Below, piece by piece: positions 36,674-49,115 of a stretch of DNA of 64,000 nucleotides. A program made the translations under genes and the position numbers. The stretch covers positions 73,103,401 through 73,167,400 of the forward strand of contig CM049315.1 in the NCBI GenBank assembly GCA_026874595.1. The letters are read 5' to 3'. This DNA is from Sipunculus nudus (lineage: Eukaryota; Annelida; Sipuncula; Golfingiida; Sipunculidae). A model generated the notes under the pieces. It made no database searches, was not told the origin of the DNA, and saw only the letters and a list, made by a program, of their open reading frames with translations. Within the stretch, counting starts at the first letter, position 1, and each line of letters begins with the position of its first letter.

Positions 36674-36949
36674 CCTACCGCGATTCTTGTTATACAGGAC
36701 TTTAATGACAGCAACGATGATTCCCAGCACGATTCCAGCGGCCATCAAAACCAGTGGCCCCCAAAAGCTGTGAAGCCCCAAACGTTTAGGAGAATTTTTG
36801 AGACTGTAATACATGTTCTTCATGCGGTTCGCCTCAGCCTGAGTGACGTTCCAGCACTCAGTGTTGTACTTCCACCATTTATCCCGGAGCCTCTGTATCT
36901 CCCCTGCCTCGTGTAATGCCATGAAGGCCACGTGGAAATGCTCTATGTC
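36674..36949 (-). CDS. Ionotropic glutamate receptor exon: end of S2 and M4
   Basis: Bounded by TTTCTCCACAG and the donor GTAAGC, 276 bases, phase 0 at both ends, fully open. It reads DIEHFHVAFMALHEAGEIQR, then LRDKWWKYNTEC, the hallmark end of the receptor ligand-binding domain with its conserved KWW and disulfide Cys. The M4 helix follows (WGPLVLMAAGIVLGIIVAVI), then a basic juxtamembrane stretch. The transcript would continue downstream; no tail exon was identified. It joins in frame to the exon at 38283-38552. Confidence 0.9.
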
Positions 36950-37032
36950 CTGTGGAGAAAAAAATTATCTTCTGAGTAAACAGGTTATTTCAGAATAATG
37001 CTACACCACAATGGTCCATGCTGTAGAGGAAA

Positions 37033-37139
<107 letters not shown>

Positions 37140-37218
37140 TCTAACAACATTCACCTGATGATCGGGTCGCATCCCGTGAAACAGTCGGAAGTGAATTTGC
37201 AGTGTTGTTTTTCTTCAG

Positions 37219-37220
37219 TG

Positions 37221-37278
<58 letters not shown>

Positions 37279-37904
37279 ATTGTGTGTTCTTTGGTTCTTT
37301 TGGATTGTTCATGAAATGGAAAGTTCTCGGCTTGAGGTGACAAGTTATAAATATGGGGCTCTGTTTAAAGCCAAGAGAGGAGAGAGAAATATTCAAGCGG
37401 ACACGGAAGAGTGGGAGCCAGTTTTGGACTTATCCGATAATTGCAGTGGTGTTAGGGATTCTACGAACTCTATGCAGATTTTTTGCGGCCTGTCTCCAGT
37501 TTGCTTTCGGGATTGTTACAAGAGCTTTACTTCTGAACTATCTGAACTGTTAACGTGGATTATTGGTTTTAAAGGACTTGTTGTCGCTGTGACAGTGGTG
37601 GTATCCAGGTACTGTACACTTTATTTATTATTTTATTTATTTATTTATTTATTTATGTAATTGTATTGATTTGCTGTTGTACTTTTGTTATACTGTGTAA
37701 TTGTTTTTATTTAGTGTATTGTAATGTTAGGGTTGTTTTGAGAATAAACTAGAATTATTTGTTAACAAAAAACCACTGACTTCTTTATACATTCCCCTAG
37801 ACACTTCACGCTGCCTAGTGTTACAGAATCTGATTTTTTTATCTCTATGACAAAATTTGTGCTCGTCACGACTACGTGATCTGTTGTTATTAGGTTCCGT
37901 AACA
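37219..37904 (+). mobile_element. LTR-like element, solo copy
   Basis: Same family as the triplicated units at 23.3-26.1 kb, but its first 170 bases are replaced by an AT tract. It keeps the GGATTGTTCATGAAATGG segment, TATAAATA near 37346, the AGTGGTGGTATCCAGGTAC block, AATAAA near 37744 and an end at GGTTCCGTAACA. It lies in an intron of the receptor gene, in opposite orientation to that gene. No internal coding region is attached. Confidence 0.7.
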
Positions 37905-38282
37905 ACCCTTTATTATATATGAAAGGTGATTAATTGTCATACAGATATGTGGGTGTGTGTCTGCAAGTCATCTTCACCCAACCCTGGAAGATAAATTGAC
38001 GCCACTAGAATAACCGGTTTCATTTTTTGGCAAGAAAGATTGTTTATCAAATGACGAAAGTTTACATTAAAATTATAATTCAAAGTTCCAATTGTTGCTC
38101 TTGCTTGTATTAATTCTTATTTAAAAAATTTCTCAAGATTCGCTCACCGGATCCGAATTCTAAAAAAAGCTTTAGAGGTGCAATGCGCATGCGCATGGAA
38201 AACGTCTATTGATTATCTGACATTCGAGGCTATATTAAATGCAGTTTAGTGATGATGTGTCGTTTGAAAGAAATTTTCCGAC

Positions 38283-38552
38283 CTGAAAATTTTTCGATAC
38301 CACCATTGCGTAGCTCCCAGGGTGCATGATCTCACCAATAGTTGTCAGATCGCATGGGCGTTTCCCCTTCTCAATGTTAGCAGACGAAGACTGTACAATG
38401 AATGCGTAATTTTCCTGTCGGACTCTTTTCAATCCTTCCTTTCTTGTGGCGGGAAATAAGTTCCTGTCCTTGTTGTTGGCCCAGTAGCTTCTCATGTGGT
38501 TGTACAAAGGACCCATCACCAGAGTTTTTAAAATATATTTAATTTTCTTACC
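38283..38552 (-). CDS. Ionotropic glutamate receptor exon: S2 lobe
   Basis: Bounded by TTTTAATCAG and a GTCGGA donor, 270 bases, phase 0 on both sides, open throughout. It encodes KYILKTLVMGPLYNHMRSYW, GLKRVRQENYAFIVQSSSAN and KRPCDLTTIGEIMHPGSYAM. The YAF...CDL..IG pattern is typical of kainate/AMPA-type S2. Two ligand positions differ from canonical receptors: the acidic residue of the ESTT-like motif is Gln here, and the GS(S/T)T loop reads KGKK. Cys of RPC should pair with Cys of YNTEC in the next exon. Confidence 0.9.
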
Positions 38553-38599
38553 CTGATTAAAAATAGAAATCAATGTATATTTCGCAGTTCTCTTACGTA

Positions 38600-39780
38600 T
38601 AATGTTAGTGTGGATTTAAATAAATTAAAAATAATGCAAATGAGGAGTAAAAGAAAAAAATGTATATTCATGTTGGACTGATACCAACACTGGTGAAGAA
38701 AAAAATAGCCAGAATAACACAAAAAAAAGAATTCCTTAGTGAATCCTACCGGTAATTCAATTTGAGGATCAGGTCGAGGTTTGAATAGTATTATTAATTA
38801 AAGTTTAAAGCGTTAAATTAAACTTTGCCGATACACGTTCCCTTGCCACAAAAATAGATTTTCGAATTGACGCTGAGTAGCCTAACTTTCATCTCGCATC
38901 CCCGCCCCCTTATTTTACTCTGACAGATGCTATTCTTCATGTTTTTCGAAACCGCTTTTGGAGGCTCTCATTTTGCGTCGCACAAACACCCGGATGTCAC
39001 AGGTCGGATGTCGAAATTATGGGTAGTTAATTATTTAAAGGGCCTAATCATCTATAAATCATGTTGAATTGATCAGAAATATAAGGTCTACTCTTTTAAA
39101 TAAATTGGTACCGGCCAAAATATTGCCCTTAATGCGATGGCTTACTCGTGTGCACGAATGTTAAAAAAGTGGAGTGGCTCGAACCAAGGCGTTAACATAA
39201 ACACAGCGCGTGGCCAAAACACCTGTCAATCAGAAGATGCCATGACCAAGGAATATAGGACTATAAACTCCTTGCCCTGACTGACTTGGCCCAAAAATGT
39301 GATACATGTTCCCGCTGACTGAACCATGGTATGTTGCGGTGGCTTAGCGACCTGATACACAGGCTCATAAGTGCGGGTCATTTCAGCTGAGAACCCTGGA
39401 TCTATCATACAGATCTATAGCGGCAGGCTCTACAATGAATTTACATTCGGTCAATGGATCGTCATGTCCATCCCGCAGAGATATATCAGAAACCATGAAT
39501 GTTTATGTATATGTATGGACTATTCCTTGCTTGCAATATGTTGAGCATGAGCAAAATCGGACCTCCGGTCAGGCGGCCTTGTTATGGTAAAGAGATGCAA
39601 GTGGACTGCAAGCAAAACCATGGTGTTAACAAGGTGTTAAAACAGCCATATGGAAGGTACTGAGACTGTGTGGTGGGACGGTTTTGCTGGGAAAAAGCAA
39701 AACAGAACTGATAGTGTGAAAAATAAACTAAATATTGCCCTTGATTATGTCCCTTTAAAATGTGATATTTGTGTGCGTGT
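38600..39780. other. Receptor intron; no other gene seen
   Basis: AT-rich intronic sequence. An (AT)n tract follows at 39786. Confidence 0.5.
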
Positions 39781-39781
39781 T

Positions 39782-39785
<4 letters not shown>

Positions 39786-39830
<45 letters not shown>
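39786..39830. repeat. (AT)n microsatellite
   Basis: Pure AT tract in a receptor intron. Confidence 0.95.
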
Positions 39831-39899
39831 TGAATCAGGACATGTAGGATTATAATCACGCACATTATCATTAATAATATGATTGTTCCTTTCTGTACC

Positions 39900-40980
39900 G
39901 TCATATACCTCACTTGTGTTGCAAATAAATCGATATTTCCGTTATATTTTGAAATATGTCAATGTGTCATAAAAAAGGTTATTCAATCATGGTCCCCTCG
40001 CCTTTTTGCAGATGTCACTAAAAAATTAAGTAGAAACCTCAAGTCAAAGTTATAAAAAGGGTGATAGCAATAATGTTCGTATATTCCAAATAATTCTGAA
40101 TAAGAGTTTACTCAGTTGGTCGAATCAATGATTTTTGTATGTCCCACTTTGTCATAAACGTCATAAATGAGTTCATCTTACAATGAATTTGCAATAAGGT
40201 CCTGATGACCCATTTAGAGGTCAACGTGGGTTATGGCCTACTACGGGCACAATTGGTAAGATTCAACGCAAGTAAATATGATATTAGACATGATTGAAAA
40301 CTTAAGTCAAAATGATGTTTTTGTGCTGTACAGGTCGCCGTGATTTTATTTAAGGTTTCCAGTGGAGACTTTTTTGCAGGACCTCCCTGGCTCGTTAGTG
40401 ATGTATTTCTAGATACTAGTGTGACTTATGCCCTGTAGCACATCAAATTTCAGAGCATTATATATCCATGAGACCACAATTGAAAATAGCATAATAGTTA
40501 TAATTTAATTGGTAGTCTGAAATATACATGTAAAATGCGTGAAAATACAAAATTACAGGTGGCGCAGCAAGTCATTATTACCGGATTAAACTAGTCATGA
40601 AAAAGAAGCATACAAAGTTTCAGGAGAGTAGAATAAACCAAAGTTAAGAAACTGGTACGAATGCTTGCAATTAACTGCCCTCAAAATACAGGTAGCATAG
40701 GTAAAAATAGAAAATATACTGGTGGTGCCACCAGTCCTGAGGAACTAATTCAAGTCATACATACCAGGTGCCAGGGCGCTAGATGGAACCATAGCAGGGA
40801 AAATGATGCAATTTGCCGTTATTTGGCAGTTTTAAAACTGCTGGTAAAAAAAGACCTCTTTGGATTTATGTCAGAAGTTTCTATGTCCAGCGGTTACAAT
40901 ATGAGTCCTATTAACGGAAGGACAGACGCTGTAAAAATCACGATGACTCACGTCAATTGAGCAAGAATTCATGATTTTAC
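39900..40980. other. Receptor intron with dispersed repeat-like sequence
   Basis: Contains ACAGGTGGCGCAGCAAG and CTGGTGGTGCCACCAG motifs like those in the 280-bp array at 46.5-47.9 kb. An open frame at 40661-40960 has no domain. No exon supported. Confidence 0.4.
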
Positions 40981-41096
40981 GACTATTTACGGATGTCTTT
41001 CTGTAACATAAAGAGTGGATTTTCATTTTTTTCTGTCGATTTATTATAGTTCGGATTAATGAGGATTACTTACTGTATAATGAAGTATACACTTAC

Positions 41097-41290
41097 TTTT
41101 AATGCACCGTAGTCGTAGGTGCCTGAGGTGACGAGATGCTCTAGGTCACGGAATGGTGGTTTGATCGTATGGACGCCATGCCCGTGACTGGCCCAGTACA
41201 GATGGTTCATCAGACTTCCGGTGTAGGTGATCAGCGCCACCGTCACAAACACAAACCATAAGCATGCAATTAGTTTAGAAGCCAATAATG
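41097..41290 (-). CDS. Ionotropic glutamate receptor exon: M3 and start of S2
   Basis: The acceptor ATTAG and consensus donor GTAAGT bound 194 bases, phase 1 in and phase 0 out. It encodes the gate helix region LIACLWFVFVTVALITYTGS and then HTIKPPFRDLEHLVTSGTYD. The invariant SYTANLA signature of iGluR gates is TYTGSLM here, a marked divergence seen in some invertebrate receptors. The PF.DLEHL...YGAL stretch is the start of S2. Junctions to 48549 and 38552 are in frame. Confidence 0.9.
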
Positions 41291-41299
41291 CTAATAATC

Positions 41300-43330
41300 A
41301 AATTATACTATTAGATCCCTGTAATATTATGCTACTGTGCCTAGCTTTATATTTACGCTGATTTCAAATTCCCGATATTCGCGAAACGGAAAATACACTA
41401 AACATGAACCGCTCATGTATAAGACGTTCCATCAGCATGAAGAATTTCTCCAAAAGATAAAATAACCAACCAGACAATTTAGTTTTAAATCAGCCAAATA
41501 GTTGAATGGTCTGCCCACATTAAGAAAAAAATGTAATTATAAAGCCGAACCATACTATTCTGCCAGAGATCGTGAGTTTTTTATCTCCTAAAAATGTTGT
41601 CGTGGTCACGAGTTGACATTCCTTGTATAAGTTACATCCATACAAAATCGTGGACAAGTAGACCATTGATGTCTGCAGGCACTCGCGCAAACGGAACGGA
41701 ATGACAGAAAATAAGATTTTTCTGTGCACATAATACACGCAAGTGGTCAAATGTGGCTTTATTTAAGAAATCTTAAAACACTACTTGAGTGTGCGCTTCG
41801 AAACTCCCTTAAATCCTCCATCGTTATACATGTGAACGGAGGACCCATGTATGGGGGTTAGCACTATTAGAGACAAGATAATACGCTAGACATGTCATAT
41901 ATTCTAGGCAAGTATCATAAATACTGCGTTATAAGAAGATGTTATTTAACCACCAAAATGTCATACACTATTTGGTCTTTCCATCCAGTCTAAACGGTTC
42001 AGAATTTTTGTGTTTTTCCTTTCATTATGTACAACCCTGGTTGAGGGTCGGGCTGCAGATGATTTCCCTTATGTAGCGTGCATGACTGAGTCTGAGCCTG
42101 TCTCAGTTCTGATGTAGAACAACTAAAAATGAAAACCCATATCGATACATAACATGTGCAGATCTAGGTGAATCAACTCTCAAAGTGTTTTTTTTATATT
42201 GTCTGTTACCAGGTATAACGGCAAAGCTGTATAAATTGAAAAGTACGCTAGCTCTACAAATCATTCACTGTTAATGGTTTAACTCAAATCTTTAATTTAA
42301 ATTCCTAAATTGAATGCATGACTGTAAAACATTTCAGCTTTTAGTTATTTTGATTAAGCCCCGAGATTTCATAACATATAGTTCCAATATGCTATTTTTT
42401 CCATTTTTTTTTCAGTTTTTAAGAGTTGAGTTTAACTGATATTCACATAAGTTCATGGATTTAACTTGAAAAAAGCATTTGATAATGTAATTAATAATTA
42501 ATAATTATCGCTATTATATGTAATGTTAATGTTACAAATCGCTTTCTATCACTTTATTCCGATTTTTGTGGGTTTTTTTTTTACTGAAATGACTTAGGCT
42601 GTTCATGGTATAATATACTGTTAGCAACTTAATGAAATCAAGGTGTCATTTTGTAAAATTGCATTCGACTCCCTTAAAAGTAATGCTATAAAGCGACATC
42701 CGGTTCCATATGAAAGCTAAAATATTGCTCTAACAAATGACTTCAACATTCTTATGTTGTACGTGGGTGCAACAAAATCAAATTTTAAGTCCCTTTCTGG
42801 TCATAGACTGTAAGACAAGATGGGGGTAGGGGTGTGCCCAGTCTGGGCATGGAAGGGCCTGGTACACGTCCGACAAACATATATGGAATAAGGTTTTGGT
42901 GTGTTGGCAGACCCAGAATTAAGCAGTTCACACCTGAGTTGTGCTTCGGCGTTTGCTTCTGAGAGTTTGCATCCTGTATTGATGCAACTGAGCACGCAAA
43001 GCTCATGTAAAGTTTGCAAAAGTGAACAACAGATGTTGCGCCATCGAATTATAGTTCACTCGGCTGAAAGACCGCTCCACATTCGAGTGATCAACAAACA
43101 AGGAAACCAAGTCAAGTTTAATGAAATAAATGCGTATTAACTAATATCACTTAGGGTGCGATGGGGCTAGTTCCGTTGCCATGACCACATTTTAAGTTAC
43201 CTATCTTTCTATCGCCGGAGAGCTAAAATATAATCTTGTGGTTGAAAATCTAGCACTGCGTTACACCACCATGCTCCAATATGATAATGTAAACTTAAGG
43301 TTTAGGAACTTTCAGGTCCTCAATTAGGTC
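41300..43330. other. Receptor intron; no gene seen
   Basis: Part of the 7.3-kb intron between the M3 and pore-loop exons. An open frame at 42901-43140 with CKVCKSEQQMLRHRIIVHS looks faintly like a C2H2 finger but lacks the linker and spacing, so it is not called. Confidence 0.45.
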
Positions 43331-43339
43331 CGCGAATGC

Positions 43340-44070
43340 TATTTCCTTTAATGGCAGCCATATTTGATTCAACAGGGTCGGTCTGAAATTTGAAAGCACT
43401 GACCTCTCATGGGTGTCAATGTTCTGTCACATATTCGTAAAAGAAAATCAGTGATTGTTTTCTGGCTGCCATTCTGGATATTAGGCAGGTTTGTTTATAT
43501 ATTGTTTTCTGGATGGGTCTGTAATTTAACAAGGCTGGAGCTATCATAGGCACTAATCAACTCCGCCAATTCGAGAGAGATCAAATAGATCCCTTTGAGA
43601 TACCGTACGCCAAATAAAATCACAAATTGTCCGCTGGCGGCCACATGAACTGGATTTCCTATGGGTCTGTAATTCGACAAGGATAAAGCCCTCATAGGCA
43701 CAAATCATCACTGAGAACTTGAGAAAGATCAAGCTTATATTCTCTTTCAAATATTGTGCACGAAAGAAATAAAGGATTATGTGGTGGCAGCCATATTGGA
43801 TTTTGGACAGGTCTATATTTCGTTAAGACTGGAGCCAATAGGGGTACCATTTATCCCATTGATTTTGAGGACGATAAAAAAATTCTCTTTAATATACTGT
43901 GCGGAAAGAAAACCATCGACTGTGCTCTAGCGGCCAATTTGGACTTTGAGCAGGTCAGTAATTTGATAGGTCAGTAGCCCTCACAGGCCCCAATGATCCA
44001 GCAGATTTGAGAAGATCAAGCTTATTCTCATTTAGAGATTGTATAGAATGTGAGGAAGATTGCAAGGAAG
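43340..44070. repeat. Diverged tandem repeat, period about 150 bp
   Basis: Four to five copies marked by GGACAGGTCTATATTTCG-like, GGAGCCATCATAGGC-like and GAGAAAGATCAAGCTTATTC-like segments, ending in GCGGCCATATTGG-like sequence. It closes with GACGGAAAGACGGACGGAC near 44087. It lies in the receptor intron. Confidence 0.75.
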
Positions 44071-44235
44071 CGTTACTGACTTACAGACGGAAAGACGGAC
44101 GGACAATGTGATCAATATAGGGCACCACTTTTCATGCGGGACCATAATAAAGTTGAACTGTAGTTGGATCCTACATGGATTCCTCCGCAAGTCTCCTGTA
44201 ACTAAACTGTCATGTGTCCCCGTGCTTCTTACGAA

Positions 44236-44350
44236 ACACCAACCCAGGTCACAGGTGACGTCACACCTTGTAACGGTTTACTAGCCCAGGTAACAGGTGG
44301 CATCACACCTTGTAACGGTTCACCAACCCAGTGAACAGGTGACTTCACAA
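44236..44350. repeat. 42-bp tandem repeat, about 3 units
   Basis: Units of AACCCAGGTCACAGGTGAC followed by CACACCTTGTAACGGTT, starting near 44241, 44284 and 44325. Confidence 0.85.
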
Positions 44351-45025
44351 AATCAGTCCCTTGTACCAATAAATGCGTAACAATGAAAAAGAATCCATTC
44401 AAATAAAAATACTGTGCATCGACCCCACTACCTAAAATCAATTGATTTTTCCTGGGATTTTACCCTAACCCGAAGGAAAAACTCATCAAATTCCCGTTCA
44501 TATAATTTGAGGGGAAGATGCTTACAGTCTAAAAAAACAGACAAACCATGTGGCAAAATAAACGAAGTTTAATTTTAGAAAAAAACCTACACGCGTGTAT
44601 GCATCTGGTAGTTCTTGAATGTCTTCTTAAGGGGCGTTTCCACTTCCAAGAACTGATCTATCGATGCATTATGAGCTTCTGAGTAGCATATGACTTACGA
44701 AATTTGAAAATTTGCAGCAGCGGCAAAAATGTTTCGAGTCGACTCAAACTAAAATGCAGGGCTACGCTCACGTTACGAAAAGAGTCGGCACGAACTAGTA
44801 AGAACGTCTATTTATTGATTAAATGAATGATTTTCTGTTATGCATTGATGGTATAAAGACAAACGCAGAGTAAAACCATTTCGTAATTATGAAATAGATG
44901 CATCGTTTGAAGATCAAAGAAAAACTGAAAAAGGAATATAAAAAATGTGTTAGTGCTGGAAAACAGCAGATAGAAATTGTAGAAGCTTTTATGAAAAATA
45001 TTGTTGTTTGATAGAAAAATCAGAT

Positions 45026-45290
45026 AATATAGAGACAATACCATGGGACAAATTGTTTAGCATTGAGGAGTTACAGTTAGAAAATTCAGATATTATGAGA
45101 GAAAATACCATAGGGACAAACTTTTAGGATTGAGGAGTTACAGTTAGAATATTCAAATATTATGAGAGACAGTACCATAAGGAAAAAAGGTTTAGGATTC
45201 AGGAGTTACAGTAAGAAAATTCAGATATTATGAGAGACAATACCATAGGGACAAAATATTTAGGATTGAGGAGTTACAGTTACACAGTTC
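45026..45290. repeat. 71-bp tandem repeat, about 4 units
   Basis: Units share ATATTATGAGAGACAATACC, a GGGACAAA stretch and GGATTGAGGAGTTACAGTTA. It lies just upstream of the old LINE relic and could be a duplicated piece of it. Confidence 0.85.
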
Positions 45291-46354
45291 CTAGCTATAT
45301 TGGCAAAATATTAACGATTGGGTCCTTCCGGTAAGAATCGCATTCTGTTAGAGTTGTATGACGTTGGTGATCATATTGCATATGACAAGGTGAGTGTCTT
45401 GATAAGTGTAAGTGTCAAAATCTGATTTTGAAAAAAAAGTGTGTGCGGGTATAAATTAAGTCTCACGTAAATGATCGGTTTCTTTGATATGATATATGAT
45501 TATGGAAAGGTTCCTTTCGTATGGATTGATTCAATGATATTTCCGATCTTGAAGACTAGTGCCGATGACCCTGGGTGCCAATGAATTATAGGGGTGTCAG
45601 TTTCTAATGCTGTGAGGCAAAGGTCTATGGGAGCATTTTAATAGAGGTCTTATGAAATACTAAGATGTTCATGAGATCTTAGTTGAGGAGAATAATGGAT
45701 TTAGGGAAAATAAATCTTGCCTGTAGCATATTTCCCCAATATTGTATTATTTGACAGGTGTGATCGCGCCCCGTTCGTTTACAGGAGTAAGTAAACGGTT
45801 TCACGGGAATATTTTGGCAGGTACAAATTTATTTTTAAGGGAAGAAGCTATTTTTCGTGTTTATTCAACATGATTTATATGTGATTGGGCCCCTTGTAAG
45901 TTTAGAACAATCTTTCTCGTGCTTGTTACTGCAAATTATAGAATATGGTTCAGTATTATATTGTGGTGATAAGTGTCCCAGATTAGAAATGTTCAAACGA
46001 GAATGGGCAGAATATTTTTGGGGAGTGAACAGATATGCTCCGCATTAGGTTGAATACTCTGTAAATACCTGTTTATTATGAATATGGTGATATTATGGAA
46101 AAGGATTATCAAATCCCATGACAATAGATTATGTAAGCAAATTTTTTTATGGAATTATGCTTTATTAGAAAACAACTAGAGTTCCAATAAAATAAATTTT
46201 GAAGATTGTGGGTGTAAAACAAGTTTTGACATTAAAAAAATGTTCAGTGACTAAAATATACAATAAAATAGAACATATTATGATTGTTGAATGAAGAGCA
46301 ATACTATAATTCTATCCGCCAAAACAGAGTTTTGCGGATACTATGTTTTCAGCT

Positions 46355-46385
46355 GCACGCCGCCGTCGCCGCCGCCGCCGCCGCG
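46355..46385. repeat. (CGC/CCG)n run
   Basis: GCCGCCGTCGCCGCCGCCGC, a short trinucleotide repeat at the left edge of the 280-bp array. Confidence 0.85.
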
Positions 46386-46549
46386 TAGGTGTCCGGAGAA
46401 CTCCTCCGTAACCGCTGGGCGGAATTTTACGAAACCCGGGATTATGTTCGGGTCACATGTGAACTGCTGCGCCCCGATTTTGTTTTGACCTCTGACCCTT
46501 CCTCTGCGCTCTGCGTCCGTTTGTGCGTCTGTTTCCACACATAAACCGA

Positions 46550-47890
46550 CACATCTCGGGAACCGTTTGACCGATCAGGAAAATTTTTTTACACAAATGT
46601 AGCCCTTGATAAGCTTTATAACATACACAAACCATGTTTGCACAGTGTCCATCTGTTCGTCTGGCTTGGGTTAAAATCACTCATATCTCTGCAGTGACTT
46701 GACTAATTCACCTGAAATTCGGCATGCGTAAACATCCTGGATAGCTTTTCTGATTTTATGACAGGTGGCGCCACCTATATTCACGTTTACGCTGCAGACA
46801 TCCAAGCTCATATCTCGGGAACCGTTTGACCGATCAGGAAAATTCTTTTGCACAAATGTAGCCCTTGGAGAGCTTTATAACATACACAAAAAATGGTGGC
46901 ACCACCTGCAACCATGTTTGCACAGTGTCCATCTGTTCGTCTGCCTTGGGTTAAAATCACTCATATCTCTGCAGTGACTTGACTAATTCACCTGAAATTC
47001 GGCATGCGTAAACATCCTGGATAGCTTTTCTGATTTTATGACAGGTGGCGCCACCTACATTCACGTTTACGCTGCAGACATCCAAGCTCATATCTCGGGA
47101 ACCGTTTGACCGATCAGGAAAATTTTTTTGCACAAATATAGCCCTTGGAGAGCTTTATAACATACACAAAAAATGGTGGCGCCACCTGCAACCATGTTTG
47201 CACAGTGTCCATCTGTTCGTCTGCCTTGGGTTAAAATCACTTATATCTCTGCAGTGACTAGACTAATTCACCTGAAATTCGGCATGCGTAAACATCCTGG
47301 ATAGCTTTTCTGATTTTATGACAGGTGGCGCCACCTACATTCACGTTTACACTGCAGACATCCAAGCTCATATCTCGGGAACCGTTTGACCGATTGGGCC
47401 ATGTGTATATATCTCACATAACTCTTCATCATACGCAAAACTGGTGGCGCCACCTGCAGCCATTTTTGCACAGCTCCTGTCTGTTTGTCTGCCATGGGAT
47501 AAAATCACTTATATCTTGGCAGTGGTTTGACATATCTGCCTAAAATTTTGCAGGTTTATACATCCCCGACAGCTCTCTTGATTTTATGACAGGTGGCGCC
47601 ACCTGCATTCTAGTTTATGCAGCAGACATCCAAGCTCATATCTTGGGAACCGTTTGACCGATTGGGCCAAAGTTTTGCATGTGTATAGTTCTCACATAGC
47701 TCTATCATACGCAAAACTGGTGGCGTCACCTGCAACCATTTTTGCTCAGCGTCCATCTGTTTGTCTGCCACGGGCTAAAATCACTCATATACATGTAGTG
47801 GTTTGACTTATCTGCCTTAAATTTTGCATATGTATACAACTTGGACGGCTTTCTGGATTTTGTGGTATGGGGGGCAACCTACATACACAA
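46550..47890. repeat. 280-bp tandem array with palindromic GGTGGCGCCACC boxes
   Basis: Unit starts (ACAGGTGGCGCCACCT) fall at 46761, 47041, 47321 and 47589, after a partial first unit. Units 1 and 2 are nearly identical; later ones diverge. Each unit carries two GGTGGCRCCACC palindromes about 130 bases apart. It interrupts the old LINE relic and lies in a receptor intron. Open frames of about 70 codons recur with the unit but have no domain. Confidence 0.9.
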
Positions 47891-48548
47891 TTTGGCTGCA
47901 GACATCCATGCTAATATGCAACACACAATTTTCCCTTGCCACTCAATCCATGCCTCACTTCACCCGTTCCACTCTGATTTAGGCGGATACACGTAGTCGC
48001 TTGTCGACTACCCGTATTCTAGTTAAAACGTAGGAATTATAGGCTATACAAAAATTCATTCAGTACTGGATTATATATAAGGTCAAACCTTTGTTTAACA
48101 GAAAGATTCCTTTTTAGCTCAGTTTAGAATGGCTGTATTAACTTTGGCTATTGAAGCAGGCAGATTTCGTCGCTTAAATATGGAACAAAGAGTCTGTTTT
48201 AAATGTAACGAGTGTATTAAAAATGAGGTTCACTTCCCTTCTCATTGTCCTTTGTATGAGCAAGAGCGTCATATATTATTTTCTGGTACAAACTGGTCAA
48301 CATCTACTTTAACAGAAAATGATAAAATATCTTGGTTGTGTGAAAATTAAACTATAAACTAGCAAAATGTCTTTGCAATATTATTAAATAAGGAACAAGC
48401 AATTGTATGTCTAGTGTATGCGAATCACTTAATCTGATACAAAATATATTGTGACTAATAGACCCATGGAGCCAGGTGCACTGATATGTATTATATGTAT
48501 CTAAATGTACTTATCACTTTAATAAAGAATACCACTAAAACAACTCAC

Positions 48549-48696
48549 CCTGCCTCTGTTGTGTTGTAAATATAAACCAGAGGGAGCCACGTAAATTGAA
48601 CTGCTCCGCCTCTTCGCGATCTGCAAGTCCTATCCTGCAGCGGCCTGCCCATTCGTAGGGGTTAAACCGGTTCATTATCCAGAGCAGAATCGCATT
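48549..48696 (-). CDS. Ionotropic glutamate receptor exon: end of M1 and pore loop
   Basis: The acceptor ATCATCTACAG and donor GTGAGT bound 148 bases, phase 0 in and phase 1 out. It reads NAILLWIMNRFNPYEWAGRC, then EEAEQFNLRGSLWFIFTTQQ and RQ. The FNPYEW after M1 and the N.RGSLWF pore helix are diagnostic of iGluRs. The Q/R/N-site region is TQQRQ where AMPA receptors have MQQG, so an Arg lies beside the selectivity filter. Confidence 0.92.
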
Positions 48697-48719
48697 CTGT
48701 AGATGATAATAAGTGGAAT

Positions 48720-49115
48720 AAAACTTAGAAAAAGAAAGAAAAAATAAGAGTAGTCATAGTAATAATAAATAATAATCACCAACATCATCATCATCACCAC
48801 TATCCGGAAGAATAAACACACAACATTCAGAGAGTGAACACCTTCACGAAGATGATTTATTAACCAGATCAAATTCCAAATAACTAGTCCACATATGCAG
48901 GTTGTGTAAATTTAAATCAAGTTTGTTTGAAACAACCGCAAACATCACCTTACAAAAAATATGTATCATTATTAATTGTCTGATATTGGATCATGTTTGA
49001 GCATAAATTCGTGTGGAAGGATAATTGCAATGTCTGACATTATATGATATCTGACAGTTAATAAAAATTGGTACCCTGTGTTACGCTTGTAACAAAAACA
49101 ATGATAAAGACTCAC
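48720..49115. other. Receptor intron
   Basis: Short AT-rich intron between the M1 and pore-loop exons, bounded by GTGAGT and CTACAG on the minus strand. Confidence 0.7.

Larger units (their letters stand above)
45520..48350 (+). pseudogene. Old LINE reverse-transcriptase relic, split by a satellite array
   Basis: The first part shows NYRGVSF, KVYGSILI and HEILVEENNGFRENKSCL, the N-terminal palm region of a LINE reverse transcriptase, with stops and frame changes. Near 45930-46045 it reads LLQIIEYGSVLYCGDKCPRL and FWGVNRYAP, typical of the C-terminal half. At 48129-48347 EAGRFRRLNMEQRVCFKCNE and EVHFPSHCPLYEQERHILF give the extreme C-terminal Cys/His motif. The YADD box is not visible. The 280-bp array lies between the last two pieces. 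The family differs from the CR1/L2-like element at 29.9 kb. Confidence 0.75.

Noticed and set aside
42901-43140. C2H2-like zinc-finger frame
   Set aside because: Cys-x2-Cys and His residues are present, but spacing and linker do not fit and no neighbouring finger exists.
46341-47543. Repeated open frames of 65-72 codons
   Set aside because: They recur with the 280-bp tandem unit and have no domain; repeat artefact.
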